NCBI GenBank assembly: GCA_023251455.1
Contig: JAHEYT010000039.1
Span: 32,607-96,606, forward strand
From: Bacteroidota bacterium
GTDB lineage: Bacteria > Bacteroidota > Bacteroidia > Bacteroidales > Prolixibacteraceae
DNA: 64,000 nucleotides
Reading direction: 5' to 3'
Part shown: positions 44,101 through 52,158 of the stretch, piece after piece
Layout: every line of letters begins with the position of its first letter
Position numbering within the stretch: position 1 is the stretch's first letter
Translations under genes and position numbers: made by a program
Notes under the pieces: generated by a model
The model's input: only the letters and a program-made list of their open reading frames with translations
What the model was told of the DNA's origin: nothing
Database searches by the model: none

Positions 44101-44589
44101 AGGCAATTTTTGAACATCAGGAAACGGGGCGAAGATTTTTTTAGTAGGGAAAACAAAAAGCAAAGCGGTATAAATAAAGGAAAGCTGATACACGAGATTT
44201 TATCGCTGATAAATACGACCGGCGATTTACAAAAAGCAGTAAAACGAATCGAAACGGAAGGCAAAATTGGATCGGACGAATCAGCAAAAATGGTTGCGGA
44301 ACTAACCGAATTACTGAGCGATCCGGAGGTGAAATCGTGGTTCGACGGGACTTATCGGGTGGTGAACGAACGAAGTATTCTGACCGGAGCGAATGGTGTG
44401 AAACGTCCCGACCGGATCATGATTGGAGGAGATGGGGTAGTGGTGGTCGATTATAAATCGGGTGAACTGGAGTCGGATAATTACAAATATCAGTTGCGAA
44501 CCTACATTCGCGAATTGAAAAATTGTGGTTTCGAAAATGTTTCAGGATACATTTGGTACACGAAAACAAATAAAAGAGTGCTGGTTTAG
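41185..44589 (+). CDS. UvrD/AddA-type helicase-nuclease (exonuclease V beta-like)
   Basis: The 1134-residue protein has a superfamily 1A helicase core and a C-terminal PD-(D/E)XK nuclease, the layout of AddA/RecB proteins that process double-strand breaks. Helicase motifs include Walker A ASAGSGKT (9-16), Ia VTFTNKATAEMKSRI, II IDEFQDTSG, III GDVKQAIYRW, IV SSNWRSHG, V LTIHKSKGLEFTHVFVPF and VI YVVFTRAK. The nuclease shows GKLIHEIL and DRIMIGGDGVVVVDYKSGE. Residues ~646-708 are a low-complexity insert made of repeat sequences, between conserved blocks. No addB-like gene is next to it, although the two are usually adjacent in this phylum. The frame is intact. Confidence 0.92.
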   Translation: MSQLKVYKASAGSGKTFRLAIEYMKLALTNESNYRHILAVTFTNKATAEMKSRIIGELYHLAKGKHSVYMDVLTKELAWHPMQVERQAQLVLKRILHDYSRFSISTIDSFFQRVIKAFNRELGINAAYNVELDEKSILEEAADRMIQSVEDDPKLLEWLDAFASDKIREGKGWNLKKDILRLGNEIYNETFKSLNDSLYEKLNDRAFLKDYRGKLSKIIVLYETRIKTLGQEGLNILAMEGLSTDDFKGKGSGPAASFQKMKDFKFEPSNTVLRAATDASGWVTATVKEPMKSQLLAVAETKLMPKLQEAIRLIETEKRKYITAKLIVNQLYTLGILVDLRKSVKELCREKGIVLISDSGHLLKDVIADSETPFVYEKTGSVYSHFMIDEFQDTSGLQWNNFRPLISNSLSEGNLGMVVGDVKQAIYRWRSGDWRLLAGKLGESFPVFGLQNEVLSSNWRSHGKVIRFNNTIFRLVPELLQQHIEGELLEAEIAENPVGITIPEVYADSVQEVSNKDVADLGQVRVRFLESKKEMADENEKLILSELVESIKSLQDKGVKAIEMAILVRQKKEARLIADLFLEQKSLPENRNYNFDILSGESLYINNSEVISLIISILTSFLNPDDQVVKAQLNYLYYRKIAPRLNGHGAWGIGQWGSPSAKADGKEYCTFEGNPNYPLPLASANGQAEPLNFEIWTSNSELQISNSELTLSQYIASKQFEELVAGKPILEIIYSICEKFNLFSLADELAYLQAFVDQISVFERNHASELTSFLNWWDENGDRFTIPISDSIDAINVLTIHKSKGLEFTHVFVPFFDWSVHPHSSPDMAPLLWCQPDVEPFDEMELVPVRFKSDVGKSIFYREYFAEKFNTYIDNLNLMYVVFTRAKAGLYIWASFSSKITTVGDLLKLAVEKQASLGSCGLKADESVQFEGFYNPEKLLVEIGEYSALEEKKKEELRMKDVRLSAFEFADFRQFLNIRKRGEDFFSRENKKQSGINKGKLIHEILSLINTTGDLQKAVKRIETEGKIGSDESAKMVAELTELLSDPEVKSWFDGTYRVVNERSILTGANGVKRPDRIMIGGDGVVVVDYKSGELESDNYKYQLRTYIRELKNCGFENVSGYIWYTKTNKRVLV
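43128..43154. repeat. Tandem TGGGGCA-type repeat inside the AddA-like gene
   Basis: Units TGGGGCA, TGGGGCA, TAGGGCA and ATGGGG follow one another. They encode a Gly/Trp-rich stretch (HGAWGIGQWG) foreign to the helicase family. This is the first of three adjacent repeats in the same insert. Confidence 0.65.
43157..43243. repeat. Inverted repeat with 27-base arms inside the AddA-like gene
   Basis: The left arm 43157-43183 (GTCCGTCAGCTAAAGCAGAC...) and the right arm 43217-43243 (ending CAGCCAACGGAC) match at 21 of 27 positions as reverse complements. Most mismatches become G-U pairs on the minus strand. The 33 bases between complete the element. The open frame is not interrupted. Confidence 0.7.
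43278..43309 (+). repeat. Direct repeat AACTCCGAACT within the AddA-like gene
   Basis: The 11-base unit AACTCCGAACT occurs twice about 10 bases apart, giving the peptide SNSELQISNSEL. It closes the repeat-built insert. Confidence 0.6.
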
Positions 44590-44690
44590 TTGTAGAAATC
44601 AGCATCTAAAATAAACGCCGTGATAATCGGAATACTCGATTATTGAGTTAATTTTGGTCGCCTTTTCAAACTAAACCAACAAGTTTCTTC

Positions 44691-47600
44691 ATGAAACAAT
44701 TGATTCTTCTTTTTGGAATTGTTCTGTCTTTTTTCCTGACGGCAATGGCTTATGGACAACCTGCAAAAGACCCCTGCCACTATTCAACTGAAGGAACTGA
44801 TTTTTGGTTTGGTTTCATGCAAAATCGAAATACGGGAAATACTCATTATATTGAAATCACTGTTACTTCAAGGTTGGGAGCCCAGTTTTCAGTTTCTTAT
44901 GGGTCGGGCGAAACGCTGATTGCCAACTATACTATAGGTCCCAATGAATCAGTGACAGTTCCTATTCCCTATAGTTTATTAGAGGCACAGGGATCTGAAA
45001 CTACAGAAAATAAAGGAATCCATCTCGTTTCGACAACCAATCCTGTTAATGTTTATGCCTTGAATTACCGGACAAGGTCGTCGGATGTTGCTGTCATCTA
45101 TCCAACAGAAGCTTTAAGCACGGAGTATTTTGCAATGTGTTACAGTCCGCGTTACACCAGCGGTAATGAGTCGAACAGTGAATTTTTAATTGTAGCCACC
45201 GTTGATAATACAATTGTCAATATCACGCCTGTCCGGAATACCGATCAGGGAAAACTTGCCAACGTGCCGTTCACAATCACATTAAATAAAGGGCAAAGTT
45301 ATCAGGTTCAGGCAGGCAATACTGATGCTACCGGAAATGAAGATTTAACCGGAAGTTCGGTTACCGCGAATAAACCAATTGCTTTCTTTTCAGGTTCCAA
45401 AGCAACTACAATTCCCTTTTCAGGATATACTAACTATTCATACGATCACCTGTTTGAGCAAATTCCTCCAACTATTACCTGGGGTAAGGAGTTTTATGTT
45501 GTTCCGCTCAAATTGCGGACAAAGGACACTTACCGCATTTTAGCTGCGGAAAATGGGACGATTGTCAAAGTTGAAGGAACAAATACAACAAGAACGCTCA
45601 ACCGGGGCGAATTTTATGAGTTTGAACTGACCAGTGCCAGTCGCATCATTTCTACCCGGAAAATTTTACTGGCACAATTTTGCCGGTCACAAAGGGCTGA
45701 TGAAAGTAACGGTGTTGGTGACCCTTTTATGATTATTATTAGTCCGGTGGTTCAGAAAATCAAGGACGTTACTTTCGTGGCTTATGAATCTAGTTTGATC
45801 AATGATATATTCTTCGTCAATGTGATTACCTTAACTTCTGAAGTTGGTAATATTACCCTGGATAATGCAAGTATCAGCTCTTCATTTACTGCTTTCCCTT
45901 ACAGTGATTACTCTTATGCACAGGTACGAATTTCAAAAGGGGTACACACACTTAAAAATCCATCCGAAAACGGGGGATTTCTGGCCTATGTTTATGGTTT
46001 TGGGCAAAATGGAAATACTGAATCTTATGGCTATGGCGTAGGATTTAACCTTGATATTCAGCTTGAAATTGTTGGCAATTGGACCACCTTTACGCCGATG
46101 GTTTGTCAGGGAAAAGAGATTAAACTTTCGGTTCAGGATAATTTCGATTCGTACCAATGGAGTACTGGTGCAACCGGAACATCCATCACGGTTTCAAAAG
46201 AAGGTAAGTATTGGGTAAATGGTATGACCAGCAGAGGTTGTATAAAATCGGATACGCTTTACTTAAAGGTTAGTGATCCGAAAATAAATCTTGGAAAGGA
46301 TACCAGTTCTTGCGGACCGGGCAAAATTGTGCTTGATGCCGGGAAAGATTTTGTCAGCTACAAATGGCAGGATGGATCGACCAACCAGACATTTACAGTT
46401 GTAACAACCGGCGATTATGCGGTAACCGGAATCAATGAATTTGGTTGCGAGGCTACCGATAACATTCATGTCGATGTTTTTCAGGTTCCTGAAGTAAAAA
46501 TTACAGGAGACACTTTGCATTGCAGTGTTTTTACTACCGATCTGAAAGTGAATGTGAGCAACGCTGATCCTTCGGTGTGGAATTTTTCAGGAGCAGCTAA
46601 ATGGACTTCGACGCCTTCTGATGGAATGGAATTTCAAAACGAAAAACCTGATGGAGTGACTTTGCACGCCACAAAACCAGGCAACTACTTGATAAACTAT
46701 GTGCTGACAACCAAAGATGGATGTTCGGATTCCGATTCATTTGAAGTTGGATTTTTCGATACCCCGGAATCGTCGTTTACCGTTGAGTCGCCCGAATCGA
46801 CTGATAAATGCAGCTCTTACGAACGAATTGTGAAATACACTGGTAAAAGCGGATCAACAGCAAAATACACCTGGGATTTTGGCGGTTTAATGGTGCTCGA
46901 AACAATTGCACCGAATCAGTTCAAAGTGTCAATTGGTGCCAACAAACCCAACCGAACCATATCGCTGCTTGTTGAGGAACACGGTTGCTCAAGCCCGCTG
47001 ACGATTCAAAATATCGGGGTAAAACCAACCTTCAAGTTTTGGCCAGATAAAGTTCAGGGTTGCGATGCGATGTGTGTGCAATTTAGCAGCGAAGTAACCA
47101 TTATGGATAAAGTTGCCTATCAATGGACTTTTGGCGACGGTGAAGTTTCCATTGATCCAAATCCACGGCATTGTTATCAGGATACCGGTAAATATGATGT
47201 TTCGCTGATTGTTACCAATGTAATCGATGGTTGCCGAAATGGTTCAGTTGAGCCAGAAATGATCAAAATATACCCAACGCCCAAGGCTGTCATTTCTGCT
47301 GATCCTGCAACTTGTTACGACGATACCGTCAGTTTTGAATACCTCAACGCCAAAGAAAATTCGCACGGTAAATGGTTTGCCAAAGGGAATCAATTGCTGG
47401 CGGATGAAAACACAAAAGCAACTTATTTTCTGAAGGATGAAATTTCTGAAATCGGGTTCGTTGTTGAGGAAAATAAATGCAGTTGCGATACCTTAAAAGT
47501 TCAGGTTAAACGAAAACCAAACTTTGATTTTGCGGTTGATGAAGCCGAGGTTTGTTTGCCTGTTCCGATCACTTTGAAAGCCATTCCGAAAGATCCATAT

Positions 47601-48293
47601 CTTCAATTTAGCTGGAGTGTCGATTCGTTACAACAAGTTCCGGGTGATTCACTCACTTATCTTTTCCCCGTTTCGGGATTCTATGCGGTTTCACTTAATG
47701 CTTTTTCAAGCCTGACTGGTTGTACGGATGTGGTAACCAAAGATCGGTTTATTCATGTTTATCCGTTGCCGGTTCCAGGCTATAGCCAGAATTACAAAGT
47801 CGCGACTTTGGATCATCCGGAAATTACCTTTTCGAATGAAACGACAGGAGCGCTCAGCTATTATTGGGATTTTGGAGATGGAACCACCAGTGAAGAAATA
47901 AATCCGAAACATAAATATACGGCGATTGGCGAATATGATGTTATCATGCAGGCCGTCACTGACTTTGGATGTGTCGATACAATCGGGTCGAGAGTTAAAA
48001 TTGTACCGTATTCATTTTACATGGCCAATGCTTTTCGTCCCGACAGCGATATTCCTGAAAATCGGGTTTTTGCGCCCATTCCGAAAGGAGTTGATCCGGC
48101 GAATTACAAATTCGATGTGTTTAACAGGGTCGGATCAACCGTTTTCGAATCGAGAAATCCGGAAGCTGGCTGGGATGGCAATTTGTCGAATGGCAGTAAA
48201 GCCGAATCCGGAGTTTATGTTTGGATTATAAAATATACAGATATTCAGGGTTTCGATCATCTGCAAAAAGGATCGGTCATGCTGGTAAGGTAA
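44691..48293 (+). CDS. Large T9SS type B-sorted surface protein with IgGFc-binding-like and PKD domains
   Basis: The 1200-residue protein has a Sec signal peptide (residues 1-22, ending AYG). An IgGFc-binding-like N-terminal domain (~35-440, starting FWFGFMQNRNTGNTHYIEIT) is followed by Ig/PKD-type repeats (~455-1100). Clear PKD motifs are YQWTFGDGEVSIDPNPRH and YYWDFGDGTTSEEINPKHKY. The last ~85 residues form the type B sorting domain (PDSDIPENRVFAP, then ESGVYVWIIKYTDIQG and KGSVMLVR). It should be exported by the type IX system and attached or released at the surface, perhaps in adhesion. The PorP/SprF-like gene begins 6 bases after its stop. Confidence 0.93.
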   Translation: MKQLILLFGIVLSFFLTAMAYGQPAKDPCHYSTEGTDFWFGFMQNRNTGNTHYIEITVTSRLGAQFSVSYGSGETLIANYTIGPNESVTVPIPYSLLEAQGSETTENKGIHLVSTTNPVNVYALNYRTRSSDVAVIYPTEALSTEYFAMCYSPRYTSGNESNSEFLIVATVDNTIVNITPVRNTDQGKLANVPFTITLNKGQSYQVQAGNTDATGNEDLTGSSVTANKPIAFFSGSKATTIPFSGYTNYSYDHLFEQIPPTITWGKEFYVVPLKLRTKDTYRILAAENGTIVKVEGTNTTRTLNRGEFYEFELTSASRIISTRKILLAQFCRSQRADESNGVGDPFMIIISPVVQKIKDVTFVAYESSLINDIFFVNVITLTSEVGNITLDNASISSSFTAFPYSDYSYAQVRISKGVHTLKNPSENGGFLAYVYGFGQNGNTESYGYGVGFNLDIQLEIVGNWTTFTPMVCQGKEIKLSVQDNFDSYQWSTGATGTSITVSKEGKYWVNGMTSRGCIKSDTLYLKVSDPKINLGKDTSSCGPGKIVLDAGKDFVSYKWQDGSTNQTFTVVTTGDYAVTGINEFGCEATDNIHVDVFQVPEVKITGDTLHCSVFTTDLKVNVSNADPSVWNFSGAAKWTSTPSDGMEFQNEKPDGVTLHATKPGNYLINYVLTTKDGCSDSDSFEVGFFDTPESSFTVESPESTDKCSSYERIVKYTGKSGSTAKYTWDFGGLMVLETIAPNQFKVSIGANKPNRTISLLVEEHGCSSPLTIQNIGVKPTFKFWPDKVQGCDAMCVQFSSEVTIMDKVAYQWTFGDGEVSIDPNPRHCYQDTGKYDVSLIVTNVIDGCRNGSVEPEMIKIYPTPKAVISADPATCYDDTVSFEYLNAKENSHGKWFAKGNQLLADENTKATYFLKDEISEIGFVVEENKCSCDTLKVQVKRKPNFDFAVDEAEVCLPVPITLKAIPKDPYLQFSWSVDSLQQVPGDSLTYLFPVSGFYAVSLNAFSSLTGCTDVVTKDRFIHVYPLPVPGYSQNYKVATLDHPEITFSNETTGALSYYWDFGDGTTSEEINPKHKYTAIGEYDVIMQAVTDFGCVDTIGSRVKIVPYSFYMANAFRPDSDIPENRVFAPIPKGVDPANYKFDVFNRVGSTVFESRNPEAGWDGNLSNGSKAESGVYVWIIKYTDIQGFDHLQKGSVMLVR

Positions 48294-48299
48294 ATTAAG

Positions 48300-49313
48300 A
48301 TGACGGAGCAAATGATATATACACTTAAGAAATACATTTTGATCATTGGAGTGATTCTCGGATTTCAGACTGTTCTGCAAGCTCAGGACCCTTACTTTTC
48401 GCAATTTTTCATGAACCCGGTTTATATGAATCCATCGTATGCCGGATCGATGAAAGTGCCACGAGCCGGCGTGCAATACCGAAACCAATGGCCGGGAATG
48501 AATAACGCATACACCACTTATTTTGCTTCGTTCGATACTTACCTTCCGAAAATAAGTAGTGGAATCGGAGTTCTTTTGTATAACGATGTTCAGGATGATG
48601 GAATCTATACCGAAACCAGTTTTAAATTTGCTTATTCAAAAGAGATCAGGTTGAGCAAAGAATGGACAATGTATGGAAGTATTACTGCCGGTGCTCAAAT
48701 GAATTCACTGAATTCGGGCCAATTGATCTTTCCAGACGGATTAGATGCCATTTATGGACATCACCAGCCATCAGCTGAAGTGATGCCGGACAATAATAAT
48801 CGGCTGTTTCCTGATTTTGGTACAGGCATACTTCTTTTCAACGACAAGTATTTTTTTGGATTGGCAGCCGATCATCTTTCCTCGCCTGACAGATCAATTT
48901 ATTCGGACTATTCCAGTAAACTACCACGAAAATATACCGCGCATCTTGAAGTAAATGTACCGTTTTACAAGAGTGGTCGTTGGCGGAAACTGGTTACATT
49001 CAATCCAAATGTAATCATTCAATCACAGGGAAATGAGCAAAACATAACTTACGGAGTTTATGGTAACCGGAAAGGTTTTTCTCTGGGATTATGGAACAGG
49101 CTTACTACTCAAAAAAGCTCCGACATGATTGTCATGGTCGGATTTCTGGGCAAACAATTAAAATCGGCCATAACTTACGACGTCAATGTTAAGGGCGTTG
49201 GATTGCGTTCGCATGGATCGGTGGAAATCTCGATTGCATTCCTGATAAGAGATCCTGGGAAGAAAAGTATTTTCCCGTTTTATGAAATACCGGGAGAATG
49301 GGATATTCGCTAG
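48300..49313 (+). CDS. PorP/SprF-family type IX secretion membrane protein
   Basis: The 337-residue outer-membrane protein has a signal peptide (about residues 5-28, ending LQAQD). A start at ATG 48312 is also plausible and removes four residues. The mature N-terminus has the family signature QDPYFSQFFMNPVYMNPSYA. Beta-barrel-like strands follow to the C-terminus. PorP/SprF proteins commonly pair with a type B-sorted protein and help it reach the surface. Here the pair is nearly overlapping (6-base gap), so this protein is probably dedicated to the 1200-residue protein just upstream. Confidence 0.93.
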   Translation: MTEQMIYTLKKYILIIGVILGFQTVLQAQDPYFSQFFMNPVYMNPSYAGSMKVPRAGVQYRNQWPGMNNAYTTYFASFDTYLPKISSGIGVLLYNDVQDDGIYTETSFKFAYSKEIRLSKEWTMYGSITAGAQMNSLNSGQLIFPDGLDAIYGHHQPSAEVMPDNNNRLFPDFGTGILLFNDKYFFGLAADHLSSPDRSIYSDYSSKLPRKYTAHLEVNVPFYKSGRWRKLVTFNPNVIIQSQGNEQNITYGVYGNRKGFSLGLWNRLTTQKSSDMIVMVGFLGKQLKSAITYDVNVKGVGLRSHGSVEISIAFLIRDPGKKSIFPFYEIPGEWDIR

Positions 49314-49411
49314 ATTTCGGAAGGCATGGTTGCTTATAAATATTCAGGAAAGTAATGTTTCATAAAAAATCACTATTGTCCGGTAAAATCTTCACAAAGC
49401 ATATTTAGTTA

Positions 49412-49464
49412 AGATTTCTCACTTCGTTCGAAATGACTGTCATTCTGAGCGAAGCGGAGAATCT
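49412..49464. repeat. Interspersed inverted repeat (AGATTTCTC/GAGAATCT type)
   Basis: AGATTTCTCACTTCGTTCG (from 49412) pairs with CGAAGCGGAGAATCT (to 49464) as imperfect reverse complements. AATGACTGTCATT forms the centre. This motif is familiar from intergenic regions of many Bacteroidota genomes. It lies between the PorP/SprF stop and the DUF4293 promoter. Confidence 0.7.
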
Positions 49465-49517
49465 CAGATTTTTTACTGGCCACCAATGATAAAAAAACTA
49501 CAACCCAAATTGTAATT

Positions 49518-49550
49518 TTTGATCAACCCCTTGAAAAAAGTTTATTTTTG
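49518..49550 (+). promoter_or_regulatory. Promoter of the DUF4293 gene
   Basis: TTTG at 49518-49521 and TATTTTTG at 49543-49550 fit the Bacteroidota -33/-7 consensus with 21 bases between. The -7 element ends 16 bases before the start codon. Confidence 0.65.
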
Positions 49551-49566
49551 CACAAAAAAATTAATC

Positions 49567-50010
49567 ATGATACAACGAATTCAAACAGTATACCTTATTG
49601 TTTCCGCCCTATTGATTGGTCTTTTGTTCGCGTTGCCTTTTGCTGAAATTGCCAAAGATGGTGCCATTTACACCTTTAATTTTAAAGGCATTTTATTGGA
49701 CGGCGCTGTTCAGCAAGGTGGTTTGGTAATCTCGGTTTTGTTGGTCCTAATTACGGCTTCACATGTTTTTGCAATTTTTAGTTTCAAGAACCGGGCACAA
49801 CAAGTGAAGATTATTTTCTTTACAATCCTGATGATGTTGGGCCTGTTGGGCTTATTTATCTTTTTCACCTACATTTCTTTCAGCGGCGCTCAAATCAGTT
49901 TTAAAACCGGCGTGGTTTTGCCTTTGGTGGCCATCATTCTCGATTATCTGGCTATTCGGGGAATTAAAAAAGACGAAGCGCTGATACGATCGATAGATCG
50001 AATCAGATAA
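49567..50010 (+). CDS. DUF4293 membrane protein
   Basis: The protein starts MIQRIQTVYLIVSALLIG at ATG 49567, the typical beginning of this Bacteroidota family; the in-frame ATG 49519 lies upstream of the promoter and is unlikely. It has 147 residues and four hydrophobic helices (about 8-27, 49-68, 80-101 and 111-130). The role of DUF4293 is unknown. It converges with the lacI gene. Confidence 0.88.
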   Translation: MIQRIQTVYLIVSALLIGLLFALPFAEIAKDGAIYTFNFKGILLDGAVQQGGLVISVLLVLITASHVFAIFSFKNRAQQVKIIFFTILMMLGLLGLFIFFTYISFSGAQISFKTGVVLPLVAIILDYLAIRGIKKDEALIRSIDRIR

Positions 50011-50086
50011 TGTTGTTTCCAGATTTCGGATCTCGGGTGTGCTTATTTCTGCGACTTTTTTCCTGACCACAGAAAACTGCTACTGA

Positions 50087-51121
50087 TTACTTTCTTCTGC
50101 TTGATGATTCCCTAATTATCAGTTCTGTTGGTAAAACAATGGTTTGGTAAGTGCGCTCTTTGTTTTCGATTTTCCGGATAATCAATTCGGCAGCTTTTTG
50201 CCCCATTGCAAATCCGGGTTGTGCTATGGTCGATATGGCGGGTGAAACAACTTTAGAGAATGGCTCGTTACTGAACCCAACAATTCCAACATCTTCAGGA
50301 ATCCTGATTCCTTTATCGCGCAGATAAATCATAACACTTAGTGCAGTGGTGTCATTTCCGCAGAAAATAGCGTCTGGCGGATTCGGTAAGCTCATCAGTT
50401 GCTGAACTGCCGGAACACCTTCATCACTGGTCAACGTATTCACAATAACCAGCGATTCATCGTATGCGATTCCATTTTTAAGGAGCGCATCAATATACCC
50501 GTTTTTCCGGTCGAGGTAGGTTGTCAGGTTTTGAGGTCCGGCCAAGTGCCCAATTCGTTTGTACCCTTGATCAATTAAATGTTGGGTAACAAGGAAAGCG
50601 CCTGCAAAATCATCCACTACAATTTTGTCAGTTTCAATTTCGGGAACCGCACGGTCGAAAAATACCAATGGGATATGTTTTTTTCTGAAAAGTTTCAAAT
50701 GGTCGAAAGTGTCGGTCTGCATGGCAATGGAAATAATCAGTCCGTCAACCCGGTTCGCAAACATCGACTGTACAATGCTGATTTCTTTGGCAGCAAGGTC
50801 GTTCGATTGCGAGATTACCACATTGTACCCAGCCTTGAATGCCACATCTTCAGCGCCGCTGATTACTGACGAAAAGAAATACCTGTTAATCAGAGGTACT
50901 ACGATTCCAATGGTGTTCGATTTTTTATTTCGGAGATTGGAGGCAAGCGTATTTGGGCGATATCCCAACCGATCAGCAACAGCCTTTATTTTCTCCTTGG
51001 TTTTCTGGCTGATTCGCGGATTATCATTCAGTGCCCGTGATACGGTTGATGCCGATATTTCCAATTCCCGGGCAATATCATGTATCGTTGGTTCGGTGTT
51101 CTTAATCTTATTCATAATCAT
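50087..51121 (-). CDS. LacI-family transcriptional regulator of the uronate locus
   Basis: The 344-residue repressor has the N-terminal LacI helix-turn-helix (TIHDIARELEISASTVSRAL, residues ~12-31) and the hinge helix (RPNTLASNLR). A periplasmic-binding-protein-like effector domain follows (~66-340, NTIGIVVPLINRYFFSSVIS through VGIVGFSNEPFSKVVSP). It is divergent from kduI and 185 bases away. A GCAATCGATTGC palindrome in the gap is its probable operator. The effector is likely a 4-deoxy-5-keto-uronate or a related intermediate, inferred from neighbours. A start at ATG 51115 is also possible. Confidence 0.94.
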   Translation of the reverse strand: MIMNKIKNTEPTIHDIARELEISASTVSRALNDNPRISQKTKEKIKAVADRLGYRPNTLASNLRNKKSNTIGIVVPLINRYFFSSVISGAEDVAFKAGYNVVISQSNDLAAKEISIVQSMFANRVDGLIISIAMQTDTFDHLKLFRKKHIPLVFFDRAVPEIETDKIVVDDFAGAFLVTQHLIDQGYKRIGHLAGPQNLTTYLDRKNGYIDALLKNGIAYDESLVIVNTLTSDEGVPAVQQLMSLPNPPDAIFCGNDTTALSVMIYLRDKGIRIPEDVGIVGFSNEPFSKVVSPAISTIAQPGFAMGQKAAELIIRKIENKERTYQTIVLPTELIIRESSSRRK

Positions 51122-51183
51122 TCAGTAATTTATGCAAATATGCTAATAATTTCTTTTTTAACAGTCAAGTTATAAATAAAAAT

Positions 51184-51195
51184 GCAATCGATTGC
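51184..51195. promoter_or_regulatory. LacI-type operator palindrome
   Basis: GCAATCGATTGC is a perfect 12-base palindrome with the central CG usual for LacI-family operators. It overlaps the TTG of the kduI -33 element, so binding by the divergent LacI protein would block kduI transcription. Confidence 0.75.
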
Positions 51196-51222
51196 GCATT
51201 CGCAAATATCTTTTTATCTTTG
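51192..51222 (+). promoter_or_regulatory. kduI promoter
   Basis: TTG at 51192-51194 and TATCTTTG at 51215-51222 fit the Bacteroidota -33/-7 pattern with 20 bases between. A leader of about 80 bases precedes the kduI start. Confidence 0.7.
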
Positions 51223-51306
51223 CAACATCTTTGAACTGTATATAAAAGACAGTAAAGATAAAAGTCTTGTGTTTATAAACGAATTCGAACTTTAAATTCA
51301 AATACC

Positions 51307-52149
51307 ATGTCAATCATTTTTGAAGAACGTTTTGCTGCCCATCCCAAGGATGTGAAAAAGTATGATACCGCACAATTGCGCGAAAATTTCCTGATCGAAA
51401 AGGTAATGGAAGCTGATCAAATTCGCCTGGTTTATTCGCATTACGACCGTTATATTTCGGGTGGTGCAGTTCCTGTGAGTGGATCCCTTGAGTTGACCGC
51501 TATTGATCCGATGAAAGCTGCATATTTTTGTGAGCGTCGCGAACTTGGTATTATCAATGTTGGAGCAAAAGGTTCGGTGATTGTTGATGGACTAGAATAT
51601 TCTGTTGATTTCAAGGAAGCATTATACATTGGGAAAGGCGCCAAACAGATCATTTTCAAATCTGAAAGTGCAAACGAACCGGCACGTTTTTACCTGAATT
51701 CAACCCCGGCGCACAAAGAATTGCCAAACCGGCACATTACTCTGAAAGATGCCAATGTATTGCAGATGGGCTCTCAGTTAACATCAAACGAGCGTCAGAT
51801 TAATCAGTTGTTGATTAGTAAAGTGGTTGAAACCTGTCAACTTCAGATGGGAATGACTGAACTTCGTCCCGGAAGTGTTTGGAATACGATGCCGGCTCAT
51901 ACGCACAGTCGTCGTATGGAAGTGTATTTCTATTTTAACGTTCCTGAAGGTCAGGCTGTTTGTCATTTTATGGGGCAACCTCAGGAAACCCGACACATCT
52001 GGATGCAGAATGAACAAGCTGTGATTTCGCCAAACTGGTCGATCCATTCGGCTGCCGGAACAAGTAACTACATATTTATTTGGGGTATGGCTGGCGAAAA
52101 TATGGATTACACCGATATGGATGTGGTTCAACCCAATCAATTGAGATAA
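51307..52149 (+). CDS. kduI: 5-dehydro-4-deoxy-D-glucuronate isomerase
   Basis: KduI converts 4-deoxy-L-threo-5-hexosulose uronate, released from unsaturated uronides, to 3-deoxy-D-glycero-2,5-hexodiulosonate. The 280 residues match the family. The cupin metal site is visible as His198, His200 and Glu205 in PAHTHSRRMEVYF and His247 in SPNWSIHSAAG. It is the first gene of kduI-DUF2264-kduD, with a 9-base gap to the next gene, and its promoter carries the LacI operator. It acts in the cytoplasm on products of polysaccharide lyases or unsaturated glucuronyl hydrolases. None of those enzymes is in this window. Confidence 0.96.
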   Translation: MSIIFEERFAAHPKDVKKYDTAQLRENFLIEKVMEADQIRLVYSHYDRYISGGAVPVSGSLELTAIDPMKAAYFCERRELGIINVGAKGSVIVDGLEYSVDFKEALYIGKGAKQIIFKSESANEPARFYLNSTPAHKELPNRHITLKDANVLQMGSQLTSNERQINQLLISKVVETCQLQMGMTELRPGSVWNTMPAHTHSRRMEVYFYFNVPEGQAVCHFMGQPQETRHIWMQNEQAVISPNWSIHSAAGTSNYIFIWGMAGENMDYTDMDVVQPNQLR

Positions 52150-52158
52150 ACGATCTCT

